Part shown: in pieces, positions 10,304-20,150 of the stretch
Position numbering within the stretch: the first letter of the stretch is position 1
Layout of the letters: each line of letters opens with the position of its first letter
Origin: Spirodela intermedia
Taxonomy: Eukaryota > Streptophyta > Magnoliopsida > Alismatales > Araceae
Assembly: GCA_902729315.2 (NCBI GenBank)
Contig: LR746272.1
Span: 1,302,001 to 1,366,000 of the forward strand
Reading direction: 5' to 3'
DNA: 64,000 bases
Notes under the pieces: model-generated
What the model was told of the DNA's origin: nothing
Seen by the model: only the letters and a program-made list of their open reading frames with translations
Databases searched by the model: none
Made by a program: the position numbers and the translations under genes

Positions 10304-11001
10304 GGACAAAAGGTCCCCACCTTCCGCGTCCGGAGTCGGCTCGGACGATCCAAGTCGGTTTCACCGCCCAATCAAACTGACTCGTCTGACTCGGCTCATA
10401 TCCGTTTCGGGGCAGGCTCGGGCCTCCGAGCGTCCAAGCCCATAAAGCCCATTTATCTATCCTCTTTAAGCTTTTCAGAAAAAGCCTCACCTTTTAAAAT
10501 TTTCGATATTTGAGCAAACGTACGTGAGACTTCGGGCCGGGCTTTTCTTTAAACAGTTCGGGCCCATGAAGCTCGTTTTCCAAGTTGGCCCTTCTTGCCC
10601 TCGCCTTCAGGAAAATTTCCCACCTTTTTCTATTTCTATTATGAGAAAAATATTTTCATATTTTTATTTTAATTAAAATAAAATCCATATATATATTTCT
10701 TATTATGATGGTAAAATCGCGGCCATGAATGGTAGATAAGATCATCGAGGGGGGAGTGTGCAGATGGGCCGGGCCCATTCAAAGGGGAAAATGGGCCTGA
10801 AAATCATTGGATTCGATTCGCGGAATCTTGTTTGGAATGGCTTCTGCTGCAGGCTACAGGTAGGTCCTGTCCAAGACTGAATCCTCTCTCGTCTAGGGTT
10901 TTTCGTTTTCTTCTACCTTGGCCCTGGAGAACGCGAAATGGCAGCCCCACTAACGATATGCTGATGTTGCATGGCCGTAGATGTAAGATTCCGGACTCTG
11001 C
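10304..11001. other. Intergenic region with a TGGGCC (site II) cluster
   Basis: Three TGGGCC/GGCCCA motifs lie within 33 bp (10765-10770, 10772-10777, 10792-10797). Such site II elements bind TCP factors in many plant housekeeping promoters. No convincing downstream gene follows on the plus strand, although a splice-like TACAG|GTAGGT occurs near 10858. The strip also holds distal upstream sequence of the ALKBH10-like gene. Confidence 0.4.
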
Positions 11002-11268
11002 CTATCCCTTCTTCTCCGCAGATCTGGTCGAGCCCGCAGAAAAAGAGGACGGCCGCCAGACCTTGGCACCCACCATTGATGGCGGAAAACTGTGCAGGAC
11101 ACTGAGACCGCCCGTGTCCACGACGATGACGATTTGATCCTCCAGCACTGCCTTCGCCGGAGCAGGGGAAAACGACGACACCGCGAAGCCGCCTCTTCCT
11201 CCGCTCCAGAGTATGGGGCCTTTCTGCGCCGCCGCCGCATATGACGACCGGAGGACCCCCTCTGCCAT
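11002..11268 (-). CDS. Doubtful 88-aa open frame
   Basis: This ATG-initiated frame begins MAEGVLRSSYAAAAQKG and contains a short hydrophobic stretch (LEDQIVIVVDTGGLSVL). I recognise no domain. It lies about 200 bp downstream of the XTH stop codon on the same strand, so its promoter would have to sit in the XTH 3' region. No TATA box is evident. It could be a chance frame in GC-rich DNA, a 5' exon of a spliced gene, or the antisense of a transcript driven by the TGGGCC cluster at 10765-10797. Confidence 0.25.
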   Translation of the reverse strand: MAEGVLRSSYAAAAQKGPILWSGGRGGFAVSSFSPAPAKAVLEDQIVIVVDTGGLSVLHSFPPSMVGAKVWRPSSFSAGSTRSAEKKG

Positions 11269-11471
11269 GATTGTTTCCCCTTTTCTTTCAGCGGGGCATT
11301 TGAAGCTTACTCAAAAAGGAGAGATCTTATTCGCACATAGAATCCGAGCGAGCTAGGGAGTACAAGAAACCAATGATGACGACGATGACACAGACCAAAG
11401 CAATCCCCTCTTGTAATGGTGGAATTCTCTCTGTACAGCAATGGAAGAAGGATATGAGGAAGAGAGGGGCT

Positions 11472-12161
11472 TCAGAAAGCTGCGTCGGCGCGACCCGCAG
11501 GGATGGCCGGACGGCGGCGGCGGCTTCCGCGGCGGTGGCGCCCGCCGAACCTCTTAGCCTCATCGGGGTCTACCACGCACTCCGGCGGCGCCACCGGATA
11601 GCGCTGCCGGTCGTAGCAGTAGGAGTATGTCATGTGCTTCAGGCGGATCCCCTCCATGGCCCGCCGCTGTGCCGGGGAGATTGCCGGAGCACCGCGGCGG
11701 CGCAGGGCGGTGGCGCTGCCGCAGGCGGGGGAGTGGTCGATGGGGTTGACGACGCAGCCGCTGAGGACGAGGTCGGCGAACTCCGCGACGTAGGGGGCGC
11801 GCCGGTAGTCGACCTTGTAGCGGCCGCCGGAGGTGGCCCAGGAGGAGCCGTCCCATATGGTGGCGTAGAGAGACATGGGCTTGGCGGGGAACTCCCTTGC
11901 CATGGCCTCGTTCCTGATGATTTCTCTAATGGGGGTGCCGTCCACGTAGAACCTGCAGAGACGGGGACGGACAGATCACACAACTCGGACGAAAACAAAA
12001 AGAGGAAAGCCGAAAAACTTTCTTCTTCCTCCCCGCCGATCGATATGAACCTCATTTCAAAAGAAAACCAGGGAGGAGGATCCAAGCAAAGATTAATAAA
12101 ACAAAAGCGTGGAGAATCTCTCAGAGCTGGCTCAGAACAGGGCGAAGCTCTGCACGAGTAA

Positions 12162-12207
<46 letters not shown>

Positions 12208-12942
12208 CCCAGGTAGAATAGGAAGGGAGATGGAGCTCACACTATCAGGTTCTCGCTCCAGAGGATGCTGTAGCGGTGATAGTCCTCCGTCGGATCAAAC
12301 CAGAGCTCGTATCTCTCCTCTCTCCCGGTGGCGGTGCTTCCATTGCCATACACGTTCGTCTGGATTCTCCACTCCTTCCCTCTGATGTTCCCCAGGAACT
12401 CGAAGTCCAACTCGTCGTGGGTCTTCTCGAACACATCCCCGTTAGATAGCTGCGGATTTGGACAAGAAAGTGAGAACGAATGGAACTCAGAAGAAACCCA
12501 TGGATCGATAGCTGAATGAGTAGCGAGAAATAGTACGTAAAAAGCGACGACGACGCCGGCCGCGTAGTCGGAAGGAAGCTTGATAGAGGCGCTGAAGAAG
12601 CCATGGAGATAGAGGTCCTGGGAGGCGAATCCAGCGCCTGAGAGCGAAACCCAAGGCGTCGAATTAGAAATAGGCAGCGAAGAGAAGAAGAGGAAGAAGA
12701 AGAAGAGGGTAGACGAAGGGCTCGCTCGTCTTGCCTGTCCTCTCGTCGAGCGCAATGTGAACGGTCTTCCCGTCTCCGAGCAGCATCAGATTACCATCGC
12801 CGAACAGCTGCGTGTAGCCCTCTTCGAAGGCCATCGAAAGGTGTTTCTCCTCGAGAGTGACGACCGCAGAAGAAGAACCCATGGAAAGGAAGACATAAAA
12901 CAGAAAGGTAACAACGAAGGAACCGCCCGCCATGGCCCTCAT
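11472..12942 (-). CDS. XTH: Xyloglucan endotransglucosylase/hydrolase, group III (XTH27/28 type), 4 exons, 332 aa
   Basis: The exons, in order of transcription, are 12942-12735, 12637-12537, 12449-12241 and 11952-11472, totalling 999 nt. The protein has an N-terminal signal peptide (GGSFVVTFLFYVFLS...), a GH16 domain and the XET C-terminal domain. The catalytic motif is HDELDFEFLG at residues 114-123: E116 is the expected nucleophile and E120 the acid/base, with a nearby N-glycosylation site NGS at 139. Group III landmarks include GFASQDLYLHGFFSASIKLP, GREERYELWFDPT and WATSGGRYKVDY. The enzyme cuts and/or rejoins xyloglucan in the cell wall; group III members tend toward hydrolysis. Intron 1 starts with GC (ACAG|GCAAGA at 12734). 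Intron 3 carries a long CT repeat. In-frame ATGs at 12942 and 12933 are both possible starts. The length equals my recollection of XTH27/28. Confidence 0.93.
12165..12205. repeat. CT/GA microsatellite in XTH intron 3
   Basis: About 20 uninterrupted CT units lie between XTH exons 3 and 4. On the transcribed strand this reads (GA)n, close after the GTGAGC donor at 12240. Confidence 0.95.
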
Positions 12943-14905
12943 CGCCTTCTTCAAGCAACCTATGGCGCCCCCCCTCCAACCTCTCTTTCTCTCTTATCTC
13001 ATCTGGGTTTCGCTCTCTCTCCTGCCATGGGCGGAAAAGAGGAAGGTTAGGAGGAGGGAGGAGGACGGGCTTCTTTATCGACAGCCAGAGAGGTGGCCAC
13101 GGGATGAGAGAAGAAAAGTGTGGTGGCCGTCTGAGAGGGTACCCAGATTGAACTGGGGACCCCCTTCACGCTGAGAGAGATTTCCCCAACCACGCGCTTC
13201 TGAAGCCTGCAACTGCTAATCCCCACCTTACAAGCCTGCTTACGACTGAGAATCCAGGCGGCGGAAAGAGACAACCCTCGGTGATGATGAAGCCGCTGTC
13301 TTCCATGAACCAATCAGCGGCAGTTTCTTGTGGGGAAGAATCCTTGGGCCTCGCGCTGAAGTGGGATCCACGGTGGCAGCCGCTCGCTAGACCACCTAGC
13401 GCCGCCCGACCGCCGGACTTAATGGGGTCCGAGCTGGTAAGGACCGCCCCTATCCCGGCGGCGCTTTATTTAACCGCCTCACGGAGCCGGAGCCGGGCGG
13501 CGCGGCCGTGGTGACGCCGCTCCGCGTGATCTCCTCTCCCGCTCGGCGATTACACTGCACCGCGTCACTGAAACTAGCCGTTGGCAGATGACGCGCCTGA
13601 CCCGTCTGCGGCATTTATTCTCGGCGAGGTACAGCGCCGCTCTCGACGTGGAGGACAAGTCAAAAGGACTATCGGAGCTGACTTGACGCGTAGTTTCCCG
13701 TGAAGATGTGGGCCCCAATCCAACTGCCGCGTGCATATCCCCGCCTTTGGGGATCGAAACCAGTGCTACATCTCCACCGTCGAGCATTGACACGTGTAAC
13801 TTATCCTACGAGCTGTACAGCTGGCACTGTATCAGACAGGACCACCTACTCTCTCTCTCTCTCCAACTCTCTCTCTCATCCGTCTGCTATCCCTGACGAA
13901 ACGCCATTGAGCCGGTAAAATTCTAATATGGCCCGGCCCAGGTGATGAGTCCACGCAATAAGTTATTTATGGTCCGACGTGGCCGGCATCTGACTGTAAT
14001 CAGGTCCGGCTAGAACAGTCAACATCCTTCGAATCCCGTAGCTTCTCCCGCGTTCAAACGTACTTCATACTTTGCGTGAGACGGAGAGAGTTTTGGACGC
14101 CAGCTGGACGTGAAGATTCTCGAGTACGGAGGGGAGGTTGACGGGGGATGAATTAGAGTCATGAGGAGAACCCAGTCAAACGAGCCACGTAGAAGGTTCC
14201 TTTCCTTCGGGTCCGGTTTCTGCACGACGATCTCCTCCCTACCGTAGAAGTCAAAATCCTTTCTCTTCTCTCTCTCTACCGTAGATTCGGGAAAGCACGT
14301 CCTCAATTCAGATTGCGTGATCCGAGCCGTACGTGGTCCTCTCCGCATCGCGACGGTCCGAGGAATAATTCTGATATTTTATGTTTAAATCCTCATAAAC
14401 AGCCAACTTAACTGGAAGACCCAATAATTGATCGTATTGGTTATAGCCCAGAGAGACGATATAATTGGGCTGGGGTACATTGGGTCGGATGCTGTTGGAC
14501 CAGTGCGAGTTGGCCCAATTAGCTTGTTAGAGTTTAGTCGGCGCCGGCTCACCAGAGGTGGCGAAAGTCCTAGATCTTTCTCCCGCCACGCGACGTTCAC
14601 GAGTTGCTATGGCGGCTGCACCGTAAACGTGGCTTCAATGGGTGGAGGCGACAACGGTCAGAGACGTGTCAGAATGGCCAATGACGGGAATCAGAAGATC
14701 GTGGCCATTGGATTGGGTGGACCTGATCTACAATCGGCTCCTGCAAGAAAGACGCAGGGGAGATTCACTGACAGGAATATCTCCCCGCTGTCCGGGCGTA
14801 ATAGTAAATGACTAAAACACCCCTTACAATGTGATGGAGACTATTGGTATTTGGGTAATTATTGCACCAACCATCCTGACTTGTGACTACGAAAATCTAG
14901 GCTAC
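12943..14905. other. Divergent intergenic region between the XTH (-) and DUF760 (+) genes
   Basis: About 2 kb without a convincing gene. It carries upstream sequence for both neighbours, including a palindromic G-box core CACGTG at 13791-13796, a CT-rich stretch near 13852-13878 and several TGGCCC/GGCCCA motifs near 13930 and 14460-14520. Open frames on both strands here (for example 14428-14811) lack family features. Confidence 0.45.
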
Positions 14906-14915
14906 TATATAAATA
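14906..14915 (+). promoter_or_regulatory. TATA box of the DUF760 (UV-B-induced) gene
   Basis: A perfect TATATAAATA lies about 170 bp before the start codon at 15088. Confidence 0.75.
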
Positions 14916-15087
14916 CGAGGAAAATTCTCTTCCGTCTTCGCTCTCCCTGTTCTTGCGACGAACTTCTGCATCTTGGAGGATTGCTGCGCCGTGATCTGGT
15001 TCACGTTTTAGGGCTTTCCTCGTCTTCTCCTCGTTCTGCTCTTCTTCCGGACTGGTTTCTTCCTGCGCGTGACCGGCGGATCTGGGG

Positions 15088-16625
15088 ATGGATGTCGCCG
15101 TGTCCCCTGTCGCCTCTTCTTCTTCCGCTTCTCCTAGACTGTACGGATCTCCCAGTGTGGTGGCGAGGCCGGGTGTCCTAGCCTCTGGACGGCCGGAGCT
15201 CGTCTGCTTCGATTCCAGACTCCGATTTTCCGGGAGGTTGCTCAAGGTATTTGGCCCGATTCCTCTCCGTAGCTTTCTCTTCCCGTTATAGTGTCTGCGT
15301 GGAAGATTTTCTCCGATTCTTGGTCAGCCATGTCCAAACCTTGTTTCTTGACACATCCGATCTTCGTTTTTTCTTATTTTTCATGTGTTAAGCATTTTAT
15401 TTAGGTTTAATAATTACTGTTGTTTTCCCGTCGCAGCGCTTCAAATCCATCTCGATTACCAGAGAAGGGCAGAGGCACGTCCGGAGGAGCACTAACGTCA
15501 GGGCGTCTTCTTCTTCTTCTGGATCAACGGCAGATCCGTCTCCTGCTCAAATGGCTCCTCTCCAGTTGGAGTCGCCGACGGGACAGTTTCTTTCACAAAT
15601 ACTGATCAGCCATCCACATCTCCTCTCCGCTGCTGTTGATCAGCAGCTTGAGCAGCTACAGACCGACCGCGATGCTGAGAAGGAGAAGGAGCCATCCGAT
15701 TCCGGGACCGACATTGTTTTGTACAAGTAATCTTTCTATCTTTATCCCTTAACATTCCAACGGGTTTCTCTTCCGGTAAGATCTGACATCTTTATTTCAC
15801 AGGAGAATTTCCGAGGTGAAAGCTAACGAGAGGAAGAGGGCTCTGCAAGAGATTCTATACACGCTTGTCGTCCAGAAGTTTATGGATGCCGATGTCTCCT
15901 TGATACCTGGTTTGTCGCAGTCCTCTGACCCTTCCGGGAGGGTGGATCAGTGGCCGCCTCAGGAGGATGAGCTCCGGAAGCTCCATTCACCTGAAGCCTA
16001 CGAGATGATTCAGAACCATCTGGCCCTTATTCTGGGCAACCGGTTGGGAGATGCCAGCGCCGTGGCTCCCATAAGCAAGTTCCGGGTTGGGCAGGTTTAT
16101 GCGGCGTCCGTCATGTATGGCTACTTCCTCAAGAGAGTGGACCAGCGGTTTCGGCTAGAGAAGACCATGCAAACCCTTCCCTGGGGATCAGAAGAAGAGG
16201 AGAGTACTCTGCAGCAGGAGGGACCATATGAGGTCAGACCCTCAGGTGAAGAAGATGAGAGCTCACACCCAGAGGTTACTTCCTGGTCGCCTCCTGAAGT
16301 CAGCCCTGGTGGGTTCGGCTACGGCATCAAGCCCACCAGGCTGCGGTCCTATGTCATGGGATTTGACCCCGAGACGCTTCAGCAATGTGCCACGATCAGG
16401 TCCAAGGAGGCGCTAGGGCTCATTGAGAGGCACACCGAAGCTCTGTTCGGGAGGCCGGCGTCGGTGATCATGCCCCAGGGAGTGCTAGACGGATCGAAGG
16501 ACGAGCTCTTCGAGATCACCTTTGCTGGCCTGAAGAGATTAATTCTGGAGGCCGTAACGTTCGGCTCTTTCCTGTGGGACGTGGAGAGCTACGTGGACTC
16601 CAGGCATCATATCGTGGCCAACTGA
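15088..16625 (+). CDS. UV-B-induced protein At3g17800-like (DUF760), chloroplast, 3 exons, 423 aa
   Basis: The exons are 15088-15246, 15437-15726 and 15803-16625, totalling 1272 nt. The first 70 or so residues are Ser/Ala/Arg-rich with few acidic residues, as in a chloroplast transit peptide. Two DUF760 units follow. The first includes SPEAYEMIQNHLALILGNR and KFRVGQVYAASVMYGYFLK; the second includes LRSYVMGFDPETLQQCATIR, FGRPASV and FEITFAGLKRLILEAVTFG. Between them is an acidic linker (EEEES, EEDESSHPE). The length is within a few residues of Arabidopsis At3g17800 as I recall it. That protein was named for UV-B induction; its biochemical role is unknown. The TATA box and ATG define the start well. 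Nothing is broken. Confidence 0.9.
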
Positions 16626-17589
16626 TCGCCACCCTCCCTGTCGGAGAAGGAGATCAGACTGGCCTCGTGCCAGGGTAGAACACCTTCAGGTAAATGTGAA
16701 TAATTAATCTAGGGGCATCTTCTGCTCGCCAACTGTGCCTGTATAAACGGGAACCCCCCTCCCCTTAGCCATTTAGCCATAGTGAGAGAAACGAGAAATG
16801 GATCTGGTCAAGGGCTCTCTTGTGACATCTCCGTGGGTAGTAAAAGAAGTTTCTTCTCCGTTGGGTATGGCGTAACATTAGTAAATTGCCCCATTTTCTG
16901 ATGGTCGAAGCCCAACTTGGATCTCGGGGAGAGAGAGACAGAGAGAGGGAAGGAGAGAGGAACGAGAGAGAGAGAGGGAGAAACGGAGGGAGGGTGGAGA
17001 GAGAGAGAGAGAGAGACCGGGCTTTTTTGTGGGCAGCTTGATAATCAGTTAGGATTAGTTCAGTTAACCTCGCCTTGATTCCGGATTAAGTTTCTCTCTC
17101 TATCTCTCTCTCATAGGTTGACATTATTTTGGTCAAATAGCTTCGTGCGAGTTGACACCCCTAATCAGGCCTCACGTGACTCAGCCATCGTAGCCCATCA
17201 AACTCGGATAGCTGGCGTATCTCAGATAAACTGGGATGGTGCGGCTTACATGAATTTTAAACGGTTATCAAACCGGCGCTTATTACTCTTGTCGGGGTTG
17301 ACTATGGCACCTGTGGAGGCAGTCTTATCACGTGTGTTGAATAACACAGTCGGAATTACCGCGTCCACGTGGTATTTTGCTTGAAAAAGGAGCGAAGACG
17401 TGTCGTAGCTGACGCAGCGATGGCGACGCCGATTAGGGGCGGAGCCGCGGCTTACACGTCGGTTCGGGGCGGCGCTCACGCAACGCCCACATGCTAGATG
17501 CGCGGCCGCGTGGCGTACAGCTGTAACGCCATTTTCGGGACAAATTAGTGATTTTCCTCAACTTCGGGGGCCTTGCCGGAGAGGGGATG
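16626..17589. other. Intergenic region: DUF760 3' flank and bZIP gene promoter
   Basis: Purine-rich GAGAGA tracts occupy about 16928-17018 and CT tracts 17094-17113. Three perfect G-boxes follow at 17173-17178, 17329-17334 and 17366-17371, before the inferred leader of the bZIP gene near 17590. I see no open frame worth calling. Confidence 0.55.
17173..17371. promoter_or_regulatory. Cluster of three CACGTG G-boxes upstream of the G-box bZIP gene
   Basis: The palindromic core CACGTG occurs at 17173-17178, 17329-17334 and 17366-17371. All three lie about 220-420 bp before the inferred first leader exon of a gene whose product belongs to the family that binds this element. Confidence 0.7.
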
Positions 17590-17771
17590 GTCGGAGTGCG
17601 AAGAGGAGGTTGCCGTCGAGTCGGAGAAGAGAGAAGTTGGTCGCTGCCCGAGAGAGAGAAGGAGAGAGGACGAAGGAGAGGAGAAGAGGAGTAGAGGGAG
17701 GAGGAAGCAGCGGCTGCCGCGGCTGTAATCTGCGGGAGGAGAAGACGGATTGGAGGAGGAGCTACCGGAAG
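17590..17771 (+). other. Inferred non-coding first exon of the bZIP gene
   Basis: A GA-rich stretch ends in a good donor (CCGGAAG|GTAAGG at 17772). The coding start lies 2.4 kb further on, after the acceptor CTAAATTTCAG at 20032, so this would be a leader exon followed by a long 5' intron (17772-20032). The exon start is approximate. The intron is AT-rich and shows no gene. Confidence 0.45.
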
Positions 17772-20044
17772 GTAAGGCGAAATCTGTATTGGCGGTTGAT
17801 CAGTCGATCTGCATTGCTACGTGGGGTGAGTTGATTAGTGTAGGGAAGCTAGCTCAACTACCAGTCCCTCGCCGTTGGGCTAACACATGCACACACGGAC
17901 AAACACGCGCGAACGCACTCTCCTTGACGGAGCATCCCTGCCCTTATCCGGCGGTCGTCTGTTCGTGCTCCTCGTCGATACCCTAACACCTCTCCCGACG
18001 TCCTTGTTGCTTCAGGTGGATCAAATTATGGGGTTCACGCTCTCGCGAGTGGATTAATTTAGTTCAGGGAAGCGACATCTCCGAAAATCGTGGTTGGTTG
18101 GCCGGGTACTTGAACTATTATCGTTATTAGGTTTGAGAATGAGACGAGGCTCTCATATTTCTTTGACGAAAAATGATCATACTATGTTTATGAAATTTCC
18201 TGGGAGCGTTTGGGGGGTTTGATTTTCTCCTGAAAATGTTTGGAACATTGACACCCGTAGGGGAAAGAGATCTTCTTGCTCTTTATCAAAACCGAGACAG
18301 TAACTTAAATTTTTTCGAGCTAGTTGATGCCGCTCCTGCTCAGCAAATTCGCATGAGGTAGTAGCTTGAAAAAATCTTAGTGTATGAACTTGATCTTGCG
18401 TTTTTTTCTTTCCGGGTATGCTGTGTGATTTACACTGAAATGTTAATGTTAATCCTTTTCGGGAGAGTCGCATTTGATTACCATAAATTTTAAGAGGATA
18501 TTGTTACGAATATTATCGTAAATTTTTCTACTTATGAATGGAAAACATAAGCAGAAAATGGTTTGAGAGAGAAAACCCTTCACGCCATATCCAGTGATCC
18601 TCTTCACTCATTGCCTATCTTAGAAGAGGTAATCAGTAGGAACTGGTGTTAGAAGTAGATACAATGGTAGGAAGAAACTAGAAAGGTGGCAGAGGCTTAG
18701 GGAGATGAGATAGGGGGAAAGAGAAGGAGGCAGCAGCAGAAGGTGGCAGCTTCTTTTATCTCCCATCTTTTTTTCATCCTTTGAATTGCTTTTACTCAGT
18801 CCTTACAGACTTGTCGGTTTCGGGCTAATTCAGTCCTTTTAATATGAACATCCTTGCTTTTGCTGTTTCTGAACCGATTTTTTTTGGTTTTCGTTGGTGC
18901 CAATACAGTTCTCAATGACGACAAGTAAATCCCTGTCACCGACCTAATCCATCACCATGTCTTCTTTGAACCATTCTAACTATCTTGATGGTTTAATGGG
19001 TTCTTCTTTCCTTTGAGACTGATCCTGTTATTTCTGTGAAACCCAGCCATAATATCTCATTCATTTCCCTTTCACGAAAGTAACATACATCACTGACTTT
19101 GCCACAGTCTGAACCAAAGACGTCTCCTCACCCATTGAATGACCGCCATCAGCCTTACTTTTATGTTTCAAAGCCAATTTTTACCTAAATATAACGATGC
19201 CTTACATTGTGGAAACTTCTCCTTGTTACTCTTCAACTCCAATTTTTCGAGCAGAGGGATTCCTCCTCCTCTCTGTTAAAGATTACTTTTAACTCGTCCG
19301 AACTTAATGACCTCATCTTGGACGCATGCTGCATTTCCACTCTCACACATCCTACCTCTCTGCCAGAATAACCGTGGGAGCATGTCCTGCTGCATGGCCT
19401 GCCCTCCTTAGTATCACACCCATCAAAGTTGAGTGATTTTCATGGGCATAGATAGATGCCACTGTTTCTCATCAGCTGCATCAGTACAATCAACAGCTTC
19501 TCTCTTGGCGTTTCTGGGGTTGAATTTCCAGAGATTTACCCTTGGTTCATGTGCGTTTTTTCATAGAAAAATGCATCAATGACCTCTACCGTGACGTGTT
19601 AATCCTTTTCGGTGATATCCTACTTGTTTGATGTTCAAAGTGAGGCATAACATGCAGAGGGATGTTCTTCTGTGAAGGTCTTAACCCAATTTTCTTTTGT
19701 TCGCCAGTTCTCTTTTCTCCCTTCCAATAAAAAATTGATGATCCACAGCTGTATCTTCCACCTTTTCGTAGTGCATCACTTTTATGGTGGAAGAATGTAA
19801 AATGCCAGTTGGAAATCCCTTTTAACCGGTACATTAAGGTTTAAAATCTTTATGTACGTGTTAATGGAAAACTTCCATTTAAAAAAGTTTTGCGTTGGAA
19901 AAGATTATACGAGTAAAGATTTACATTAGTACTGACTTGTGACTGAAGGCTGACAAATCATATTGTTTTGAAAAAAGTTCTTTCTATTTGTTGTTATTTT
20001 AGTTGATGCCACTATCTTATTCTAAATTTCAGCACTCTTCTCTG

Positions 20045-20121
20045 ATGAGAAAGGGCCTTGTAAGCGTATAAGTACCATGCGGTTTTCAAGTAAGGGATTT
20101 GGAGGAGTAGAGCGTTTTTAG
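20045..20121 (+). promoter_or_regulatory. Two upstream open reading frames in the bZIP leader
   Basis: Between the acceptor at 20032 and the main ATG at 20151 there are two short ATG-initiated frames. One at 20045-20071 encodes 8 aa and one at 20077-20121 encodes 14 aa. Both stop before the main start. They would be expected to lower or condition translation of the main frame if this exon border is right. Confidence 0.55.
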
Positions 20122-20150
20122 GTTGCTTTAGATTGCTACATCTGCATAAA

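Noticed and set aside
11373-12161. 262-aa plus-strand open frame over XTH
   Set aside because: It is an antisense shadow of GC-rich XTH exon 4 and its flanks, with Gly/Ala/Val repeats and no domain.
14428-14811. 127-aa plus-strand open frame
   Set aside because: It lies in the promoter region of the DUF760 gene with its own TATA downstream, and shows no recognisable features.
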